NCBI RefSeq assembly: GCF_900169175.1 | Contig: NZ_FXZM01000002.1 | Location: forward strand, 186,001-250,000 | Direction of reading: 5' to 3' | Source: Brevibacterium jeotgali | GTDB lineage: Bacteria > Actinomycetota > Actinomycetes > Actinomycetales > Brevibacteriaceae | Length of the DNA stretch: 64,000 bases | Shown here: positions 58,492 to 64,000 of the stretch, piece after piece | Position numbering within the stretch: position 1 is the stretch's first letter | Layout: the number at the start of each line of letters is the position of its first letter | The notes under the pieces: generated by a model | Databases searched by the model: none | The model's input: only the letters and a program-made list of their open reading frames with translations | Told to the model about the DNA's origin: nothing | Translations under genes and position numbers: made by a program

Positions 58492-59343
58492 CCGACGCGG
58501 GGACGCCTTCGAACGCCAACGGCCCAGAGCGACCTGCACCAGTGCCAGCCCCGCAGGACCGGCGGAGGATGCACGCAGCACCGTGGGCCCCAGGAGGACG
58601 AGCCGGGCGCCCGCAGAACGGAAGCCATCGAGCTCTTCCGGGGAGATGCCGCCTTCGGGACCCACCACCAGCACGATCCGGCCCACGCGGTCTCCCAGCG
58701 CCTGCGAGCCGATCGACTCGAGCACATCGGCGAGGTGTTCGGTCGCGTCCTCGTGCAGCACGAGGACGAGGTCGTCGTCCCGCAGGGTCTCACGCACCCG
58801 CCGCCCGCGCGCCAACGGCTCGAGTCGGGGCGCTCGGGCCCGTCTCGACTGCTGCGTCGCGGAGTCCAGCAGCGCCTGCCACCGGGAGGCCTGCTTCTCC
58901 TCCTTGTGCGCCGGCCACGCGGCGATCGAGCGGGCGGCGGCCCAGGGCACGACCCGGTCGACGCCGATCTCCGTCGCGGACTCGATCGCCTGTTCGTCGC
59001 GGTCGGCCTTCGCGAGCGCCTGGACGAGGACGAGCTCTGGGGCTCCGGTCTGCTCGTGGGCGACGTCGACGACCCGCACCGCCAGCGGCCCGGCCGCGTC
59101 GGTGCGGGACCTCCGCCTCCCGGAGCGCGGGCCCGCGCGCTCGGCTCCCTGGCGCGCGTCCGGCCCCTCCGATGCGGCGAGCACGACCCGCAGTCTGCGG
59201 CCCTCGCCGTCGACGAGGTCGAACTCCTCGTCCGCCGCGATCCGGGACACCCGGATGTGGTGTGCGACGCCGGAGGCGACCGGGACCTCGGCCCCGGCCT
59301 CCGCCTCGGGCAGGTCCCGGTCGAGGAAGACCGAGCGGGTCAT
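58489..59343 (-). CDS. rsmE: 16S rRNA m3U1498 methyltransferase RsmE
   Basis: SPOUT-class methyltransferase. 284 aa; N-terminal PUA-like domain, then the knotted SPOUT domain with [37 protein letters not shown], the SAM-binding region. It carries an Arg-rich insert (~70-90). The ATG overlaps dnaJ's stop (ATGA). Confidence 0.95.
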   Translation of the reverse strand: MTRSVFLDRDLPEAEAGAEVPVASGVAHHIRVSRIAADEEFDLVDGEGRRLRVVLAASEGPDARQGAERAGPRSGRRRSRTDAAGPLAVRVVDVAHEQTGAPELVLVQALAKADRDEQAIESATEIGVDRVVPWAAARSIAAWPAHKEEKQASRWQALLDSATQQSRRARAPRLEPLARGRRVRETLRDDDLVLVLHEDATEHLADVLESIGSQALGDRVGRIVLVVGPEGGISPEELDGFRSAGARLVLLGPTVLRASSAGPAGLALVQVALGRWRSKASPRR

Positions 59344-60455
59344 CGACCGGCCAGGCGTTCCCGCAGACGGGAGAACGGTCCGTGGCGCGTCTCACCGGCG
59401 CTGCCGGTGGGCGCCGTCTCGTCACGGGCCTCGGCGAGCTGCTCCAGCAGGTCTCGCTGCTCGGCCGTGAGCGCCGTGGGCGTCTCCACCGCGAGCGTCA
59501 CGAAGATGTCGCCGCGGCCGTCACGACGCAGCTGCTGTGCGCCCAGGCCCTTCAGACGGATCGTGTCGCCCGTCTGCGCACCGGCACGCACCTCCACGCC
59601 CTGCTCGCCGTCGAAGGTCTCGAGCGGGATGGTCGCGCCCAGCGCCGCTGCCGTCATCGGGATCGTGAGCGTGCACCGCAGGTCCGAGCCGTCCCGGGTG
59701 AAGACGGCGTGGTCCTCGACGATCACCTCGAGGTACAGGTCGCCGCGCGGGCCGCCGCCGGGGCCCACCTCGCCGCGGCCGGACAGCTGGATGCGGTTGC
59801 CGTCGCGCACGCCGGCGGGGACCTTCACCGTGATGGTCTCCTCGGCCCTGACCCGACCGTCGCCGTGGCAGCTCTGGCAGGGGTCCTCGATGACGGTGCC
59901 GTATCCGCCGCACTGGGGGCAGGTCTGGTTCGTCACCATCTGTCCGAGCAGCGTGCGCGTCATCTGCTGGACCGAGCCGTGGCCGTCGCACAGGGTGCAG
60001 GTGCGGACCTGAGTGCCCTCACGAGCACCCTCGCCGTCGCAGGTGCCGCACACATCGGCCGTGACGACCTCCACCTCCGCGGTGCCGCCGAACGCCGCGG
60101 TGCGCAGGTCGACCCGCAGGGCGACGAGCGCGTCCTTGCCGCGGCGGGTGCGCGAGGCCGGCTGGGGCCGGCCGCCGCCCGCACCGCCGCCGAAGAACGT
60201 CTCGAACAGATCGGAGAAGCCGCCGAATCCGGCGCCGGCACCGGCCTGGCCGTTGTCACCGCCCCCGAGGTCGTAGTTCCTCCGCTTGGAGTCGTCGGAC
60301 AGCACGTCGTAGGCGAGGGAGACCGCCTTGAAGTCGTCCTCACGGCCCGGATTCACGTCCGGGTGGAGCTCTCGCGCCAGCTTCCGGTACGCCTTCTTGA
60401 TGTCCGCTGCGCTCGCGTCGCGTGACACGCCCAGGGTTTCGTAGTGATCGCTCAC
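59340..60455 (-). CDS. dnaJ: Chaperone protein DnaJ (type I)
   Basis: Hsp40 co-chaperone. 371 aa: J domain with HPD at 31-33, a Gly-rich linker (~65-100), four CxxCxGxG zinc repeats ([32 protein letters not shown]), then the substrate-binding domain. This is the second DnaJ (hrcA-linked) class of actinobacteria; the dnaK-linked copy is not in the window. Starts GTG 60455, 55 bases after hrcA. Confidence 0.97.
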   Translation of the reverse strand: MSDHYETLGVSRDASAADIKKAYRKLARELHPDVNPGREDDFKAVSLAYDVLSDDSKRRNYDLGGGDNGQAGAGAGFGGFSDLFETFFGGGAGGGRPQPASRTRRGKDALVALRVDLRTAAFGGTAEVEVVTADVCGTCDGEGAREGTQVRTCTLCDGHGSVQQMTRTLLGQMVTNQTCPQCGGYGTVIEDPCQSCHGDGRVRAEETITVKVPAGVRDGNRIQLSGRGEVGPGGGPRGDLYLEVIVEDHAVFTRDGSDLRCTLTIPMTAAALGATIPLETFDGEQGVEVRAGAQTGDTIRLKGLGAQQLRRDGRGDIFVTLAVETPTALTAEQRDLLEQLAEARDETAPTGSAGETRHGPFSRLRERLAGR

Positions 60456-60510
60456 CGGTGTCGGTTCTCCTAGTGCGCCGCAGGGGCGCGGTCGATTATG
60501 TCGTGGTGGG

Positions 60511-61521
60511 TCAGTCGCTCAGGATCGTCGAGATGTACTTCGCGACTGCGCGCAGCGCCGCCATCGTCGTGGGGTAGTCCATCCGGGTGGGTCCGACGAT
60601 CGCCATGCGCGCTTCGACACCTTCCGCAACGTAGTTGGTCGCGACGACGGATGTCGAGGCGAAGGAGTCGAGGGGGTTCTCGGTGCCGATGCTCACGGCG
60701 ACGTCCGGGCCGTCGGCGGCCATGGCCGACAGCAGGCGCAGCAGGACCACCTGCTCCTCGAACGCCTCCAGCAGCGGCCCCATGTGCTCGCCCAGGTCTC
60801 GACCGGCGCGGGCGAGGTTCGCCGTGCCGGCCATGACGAGCCGCTCCGTGCGGAAGCCGCGCGAGAGGTCCGCGAGCACCGAGCCTACTGCGGTCGCGGG
60901 CCCCCGCAGCTCGGGACGTGCCTCGATCGAACCCACGAACCGTGGGACGTCGGCCACAGCCGCACCGGACAGAGCAGCGAGGAAGAGCGATCTGAGGACC
61001 GCCACCTCCTCCTCCGTGACCAGCGCGCCGGTGTCGACGAGGCGCTGCTCGACCTGACCCGCATCGGTGATGAGCACCACCAGGAGGCGGGACGGCCCGA
61101 TGTCGACGAGCTCGATGTGCCGGACGCTGGCCCGCGAGAGGCGCGGGTACTGCACCAGGGCCACCTGGTGGGTGAGCTGCGAGAGGAGTCTCACAGTCCT
61201 GTCCAGGATGTCATCGACGTCCACGGGGTGCTCGAGGACCCGCGCCACCGCGCGCTTCTCCGCAGCGGAGAGCGGCTTGATCTCGTCGATCCGGTCGACG
61301 AACGCGCGGTAGCCCTTGTCGGTGGGGATCCGACCGGCCGACGTGTGCGGCTGGGCGATGAGTCCGTCCTGCTCCAGCGCCGCCATGTCGTTGCGGATGG
61401 TCGCCGAGGAGACGCCCAGCCGGTAGCGGTCGACGAGAGCCTTCGAGCCGACCGGCTCGTTGGTCGAGACGTAGTCTTCGACGATCGCGCGGAGGACCCG
61501 TGCTCGACGGTCGTCGTTCAC
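60511..61521 (-). CDS. hrcA: Heat-inducible transcription repressor HrcA
   Basis: Binds CIRCE operators and represses class I heat-shock genes with GroE as thermosensor. 336 aa: N-terminal winged helix ([49 protein letters not shown]) and a GAF-like dimerisation domain. Starts at GTG 61521, with GGAAGGAGG four bases upstream; a longer upstream frame runs through CIRCE and is not coding. A CIRCE copy lies 51 bases before the start, so it is autoregulated. Confidence 0.97.
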   Translation of the reverse strand: MNDDRRARVLRAIVEDYVSTNEPVGSKALVDRYRLGVSSATIRNDMAALEQDGLIAQPHTSAGRIPTDKGYRAFVDRIDEIKPLSAAEKRAVARVLEHPVDVDDILDRTVRLLSQLTHQVALVQYPRLSRASVRHIELVDIGPSRLLVVLITDAGQVEQRLVDTGALVTEEEVAVLRSLFLAALSGAAVADVPRFVGSIEARPELRGPATAVGSVLADLSRGFRTERLVMAGTANLARAGRDLGEHMGPLLEAFEEQVVLLRLLSAMAADGPDVAVSIGTENPLDSFASTSVVATNYVAEGVEARMAIVGPTRMDYPTTMAALRAVAKYISTILSD

Positions 61522-61571
61522 TTCCCCTCCTTCCCGCCCGGTGGTGCTGGTGCGACTCCGGACATGCGCGT

Positions 61572-61598
61572 CTGGCACTCGAGATCTACGAGTGCCAA
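61572..61598 (-). promoter_or_regulatory. CIRCE operator of hrcA
   Basis: TTGGCACTC-N9-GAGTGCCAG on the minus strand, the standard CIRCE arrangement (consensus TTAGCACTC-N9-GAGTGCTAA) with perfect arms of eight and conservative end changes. Located 51 bases upstream of hrcA, and in the 190-base gap that also separates the divergent DUF3097 gene. Confidence 0.85.
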
Positions 61599-61699
61599 TC
61601 GTACTCGCTGAAGCTGTCGTCCTCCACCGGGAGGGCATGTGAGGAACGTCGTGCGCTCAGGCTCCGGCGCGCCTTCGCCGTGCACCTGCGCCGTCTCGC

Positions 61700-61705
61700 T
61701 AGCCT
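61700..61705 (+). promoter_or_regulatory. -10 box (TAGCCT) of a likely leaderless DUF3097 promoter
   Basis: TAGCCT, six bases (GAGCCG), then ATG 61712. No Shine-Dalgarno present. It lies about 100 bases beyond CIRCE and faces away from it. Confidence 0.45.
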
Positions 61706-61711
61706 GAGCCG

Positions 61712-62620
61712 ATGCCCTTCCACGATCGCTATGGGCCCGACGTGCTGTCCGGCGGCCGGACGCACCGACGCCCGTCACTCCCCCAGATCCCCGCCGACCC
61801 GGGGCTCGTCGTCGAGGTCGCGGAGACCGGCTACGTCGGAGCCGTCATCCGCGTGGAGAAGGCGCCGGGCGGGATCGCGATGGTGCTCGAGGACCGGCGG
61901 GGCAGGCGCGCCTCGTTCCCCCTGGGCCCCGGCTACCTCGTCGACGGCAGACCGTGTTCGATCGTTCGTCCGGACCCGCGCTCGCGGCACGCAGACTCCG
62001 GGAGCGAGGCAGGCGGGTCGGGCCCGCGGCGCGGACCTGCGACGGGACGGACCGCGAGCGGATCCCGCGCGGTCGCCGGCGCCCGTGCCCGGGTGGCGCG
62101 CGGTTCGCGGATCTGGGTCGAGGGGAAGCACGACGCGGAACTCGTCGAGCGGATCTGGGGCGAGGATCTGCGGATCGAGGGCGTCGTCGTCGAACCGCTG
62201 GGCGGCCTCGACGATCTGCCGGAGCAGATCGCGGAGTTCGGCCCCGATGCGGACCACCGGGTGGGCGTCCTCGCCGATCACATGATCCGGGGGACCAAGG
62301 AGATGCGCCTGGCCGACCGGGTCATGCAGGACCCGGCCTGGACCGGGAACGTGCGCGTGATCGGTCATCCCTTCGTCGATGTCTGGCAGGCGGTCCGGCC
62401 CTCCCTCATCGGCATCGCTGGATGGCCAGACGTCCCGCGCGGCGAGGAATGGAAGACGGGCGTGCTGCGCCGGATCGGCTGGGACCACGCAGACCACCGG
62501 GACGTCGCCCGCGCCTGGGCCCGGATCCTGCGGTCCGTCAGCACGATCGCCGATGTCGAACCGGCCCTGTCCGGCCGCGTCGAAGAGCTCATCGACTTCG
62601 TCACCGTCAACCGACACTGA
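61712..62620 (+). CDS. DUF3097 protein with Toprim-like motif
   Basis: 302 aa, function unknown, restricted to actinobacteria as far as I know. An N-terminal barrel-like part (to ~90), a disordered linker rich in Gly/Ser/Arg (~91-125), then IWVEGKHDAELVERIWG, a Toprim-like acidic motif, and IGVLADH-like acidic segment (HRVGVLADHMIRGTKEMRLADRV). It commonly lies beside hrcA-dnaJ or hemW. The last codons and stop fall in the first unit of a 17-base tandem repeat, so the C-terminus may differ between strains. Confidence 0.88.
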   Translation: MPFHDRYGPDVLSGGRTHRRPSLPQIPADPGLVVEVAETGYVGAVIRVEKAPGGIAMVLEDRRGRRASFPLGPGYLVDGRPCSIVRPDPRSRHADSGSEAGGSGPRRGPATGRTASGSRAVAGARARVARGSRIWVEGKHDAELVERIWGEDLRIEGVVVEPLGGLDDLPEQIAEFGPDADHRVGVLADHMIRGTKEMRLADRVMQDPAWTGNVRVIGHPFVDVWQAVRPSLIGIAGWPDVPRGEEWKTGVLRRIGWDHADHRDVARAWARILRSVSTIADVEPALSGRVEELIDFVTVNRH

Positions 62621-62656
62621 CAGTCAACCGACACTGACAGTCGGCCGACGCTGACA
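62606..62656. repeat. 17-base tandem repeat, three copies, spanning the DUF3097 stop
   Basis: GTCAACCGACACTGACA at 62606-62622 and 62623-62639, and a third copy with three changes at 62640-62656. The DUF3097 TGA is inside the first unit. Confidence 0.8.
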
Positions 62657-62837
62657 CTGGGGCGGACCAGGTCGGCATCGCCTCGGTCACGCAGCGGACG
62701 GTGGGCGGTCCCCCGTCGGCGGCATGCGCAGTTCGCTCGAGCACGCTCCCAGCGCTCGCCGAGGCCGGATGCGGATGAGATGCTGGTGCAGACGGGCTCG
62801 CACCGGCCGGCCCGCACGGCAGACCGAGGAGCCCCCC

Positions 62838-63308
62838 ATGAGCACGCCATTCAGCACCCCCGAAGACCACCCGCACGCATACGGCTCACAGCCAGGGGCG
62901 GGTGGATCCGGCGCACCCGCAGCCCCGCCCCTGCGCGGTCCCCACCCCGACTCAGCGTTTCGAGACGGCTCCGCCGGCTACTGGAGGGCGTCGCAGGACG
63001 ATAAGACGCTCGCGCTGCTGTCGCACCTCGGCGCGCTGCTGGTGAGCGCACTCGTCCCGCTCATCGTCTTCCTCCTGAAGAAGGACGACTCGCCGTTCAT
63101 CCGCGAGCACACGCGTCAGTCGCTGAACCTGCAGATCATGCTTCTCATCGCAGGATTCGTCTCCAGCCTTCTGATGATGGTGCTCATCGGCTTCATCCTG
63201 CTGCCGCTCGTCATCGTCACCGGCTGGGTCTTCCAGATCATCGCAGCGGTCAAGGCCTACAGGGGAGAGATGTACCGGATTCCCTTCGTCATCGACATCA
63301 TCAAGTGA
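62838..63308 (+). CDS. DUF4870 membrane protein
   Basis: 156 aa, function unknown. A Gly/Pro/His-rich cytoplasmic N-terminus (1-45), then the DUF4870 core with two to three membrane segments (~57-79; ~93-125) joined by KKDDSPFIREHTRQSLNLQI, and the C-terminal YRIPFVIDII. Start ATG 62838 with GAGGAG seven bases upstream; the frame opens further upstream without support. Convergent with hemW, separated by an 18-base tandem repeat. Confidence 0.85.
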   Translation: MSTPFSTPEDHPHAYGSQPGAGGSGAPAAPPLRGPHPDSAFRDGSAGYWRASQDDKTLALLSHLGALLVSALVPLIVFLLKKDDSPFIREHTRQSLNLQIMLLIAGFVSSLLMMVLIGFILLPLVIVTGWVFQIIAAVKAYRGEMYRIPFVIDIIK

Positions 63309-63315
63309 TCCGATC

Positions 63316-63387
63316 GGGTCTGCTGACCCGACTGCCTCTGCTGCCCCGACTGTCTCTGCTGCCCCAGCCGGGCCTGCTGAGCCAGTC
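63316..63387. repeat. 18-base tandem repeat, four degenerate copies
   Basis: Units GGGTCTGCTGACCCGACT, GCCTCTGCTGCCCCGACT, GTCTCTGCTGCCCCAGCC and GGGCCTGCTGAGCCAGTC run head to tail between the convergent DUF4870 and hemW genes. The CGGGTC-TGCT-GACCCG dyad in the first copy could help end transcription. Confidence 0.75.
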
Positions 63388-63398
63388 GGGTCGCATTC

Positions 63399-64000
63399 TC
63401 ACACCAGGTGATCGGACAGGGTCCGCACGATCCCGTCCGCGAGCAGCCGTCCCCGCAGGGTGAGGTGGATCCGCTTCTCCACCAGCGTCCGGGGCGCGAG
63501 CAGCCCGTCCGCCAGCATCCGGCTGATGTGCGGGCGCGCCGACTCCTGCAGGCGGTCGAGCGGGAACTCGCCATCGATGCGTGCGGCGAGCATCAGGTCC
63601 TCGAGCGCGCGGGTGTCGTCGTCGAGCAGTTCGCGCCCCACAGCAGGCGAAGCGCCTCGACCCAGACGATCCGCCCAGGCCCTGGGATGCTTCGCATTCC
63701 ACCAGCGCACCCCGCCCACATGCGAATGGGCACCGGGACCGTAGCCCCACCAGTCGGCGTTCCGCCAGTAGGCGAGATTGTGCTCGCAGCGCGTGCCGTC
63801 CCCGGTCGAGAAATTGCTCACCTCGTACCAGCCGAGTCCGGCCTCGGCGAGGATCTCGTCTGCGAGCTCGTATTTCTCCGCGAGATCGTCCTCGTCGGGC
63901 ATCGGCAGCTCTCCGCGGCGGACCTGCATGCCCATCCGCGTCCCCGGCTCCACGATGAGCGAGTAGGCGGAGACGTGGTCCGGCCGATGCTCGAGCACCG
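63399..64000 (-). CDS. hemW: Radical SAM heme chaperone HemW, C-terminal part (5' end outside window)
   Basis: The last 200 codons only; the 4Fe-4S cysteine motif lies beyond the right edge. The visible part matches HemW (formerly annotated as oxygen-independent coproporphyrinogen oxidase): HVSAYSLIVEPGTRMGMQVRRGELPMPDEDDLAEKYEL, WYEVSNF, HNLAYWRNADWWGYGPGAHSHVGG and a C-terminal winged helix. Since its CxxxCxxC is not seen, radical SAM activity is inferred from the family. It precedes hrcA in many actinobacteria, as here. Confidence 0.9.
   Translation of the reverse strand, partial: VLEHRPDHVSAYSLIVEPGTRMGMQVRRGELPMPDEDDLAEKYELADEILAEAGLGWYEVSNFSTGDGTRCEHNLAYWRNADWWGYGPGAHSHVGGVRWWNAKHPRAWADRLGRGASPAVGRELLDDDTRALEDLMLAARIDGEFPLDRLQESARPHISRMLADGLLAPRTLVEKRIHLTLRGRLLADGIVRTLSDHLV

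Noticed and set aside
57414-60425. A very long open frame on the plus strand opposite phoH, rsmE and dnaJ
   Set aside because: It is antisense to three clear conserved genes, its composition is Arg/Ala/Gly-rich shadow sequence, and long antisense frames are expected at this GC content.
63316-63387. The 18-base repeats as a CRISPR array
   Set aside because: Units are contiguous, with no spacers, degenerate and too short; no cas genes.

Overview
The window is one contiguous piece of a high-GC Gram-positive chromosome, most likely Actinomycetota and probably Micrococcales. I infer this from the very GC-rich third codon positions, the many GTG starts, and several actinobacterial hallmarks: mIHF, a PriA whose helicase motifs have decayed, a CoaBC clamp without cysteine, the proteasome-free ruvCAB-yajC-secDF-relA order, and DUF3097, TIGR02611 and HIT-pgsA neighbourhoods. 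A genus cannot be fixed from this sequence alone. Nothing looks like a prophage, an insertion sequence, a CRISPR array or an island. All but six of the 60 protein genes lie on the minus strand, so the window probably follows the leading strand of one replichore.

Reading in the direction of transcription (right to left): 64.0-54.6 kb carries hemW (partial), DUF4870 and DUF3097 genes on the plus strand, then hrcA-dnaJ-rsmE-phoH-ybeY-CNNM/CBS-era, a heat-shock, ribosome-maturation and rRNA-maturation block with a CIRCE operator before hrcA. 54.6-51.5 kb holds zapE-ppk2, a TIGR02611 membrane protein gene and a tRNA cluster (Gly-GCC, Cys-GCA, Val-CAC, Val-GAC). 51.4-45.4 kb is thrS-HIT-S9 peptidase-pgsA-yebC-ruvC. 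44.8-36.4 kb is ruvAB, yajC-secD-secF, relA and an orphan AbiEi-like gene. 36.3-28.1 kb is a DUF349 gene, an MBL-fold hydrolase gene, hisS, arsR, aspS-rarA and rpsD.

28.1-1 kb is an almost unbroken minus-strand run: alaS-ruvX-mltG-aroE-prepilin peptidase-aroC-aroK-aroB, efp-nusB, the pyrimidine operon pyrR-pyrB-pyrC-(PH-like protein)-carA-carB-pyrF, then mihF-gmk-rpoZ-coaBC-metK-priA-fmt-rsmB-rpe-pnuC. Together these genes cover de novo UMP synthesis, the shikimate pathway from DHQ synthase to chorismate (the genes for steps 1 and 3 are not here), cofactor supply (SAM, CoA, NMN uptake), aminoacylation, translation initiation, protein export and Holliday-junction processing. At least 18 gene junctions overlap by 1-13 bases (mostly ATGA, GTGA or TGATG), which implies extensive translational coupling.

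The most informative signals outside coding regions are: a recurring TAGACT-type -10 box that sits 6-8 bases before the start codon of several genes, predicting leaderless mRNAs; a PyrR-binding hairpin abutting the pyrR ribosome-binding site; CIRCE at hrcA; two genes (rarA, phoH) whose best start is CTG behind a strong Shine-Dalgarno; a multi-hairpin rpsD leader; and three short tandem-repeat tracts. No intergenic stretch exceeds 300 bases. I saw no complete novel multi-gene system; the nearest things to one are the orphan AbiEi-like gene with an inverted repeat at its start, and the remodelled pgsA locus that lacks the usual PIM-synthesis genes.
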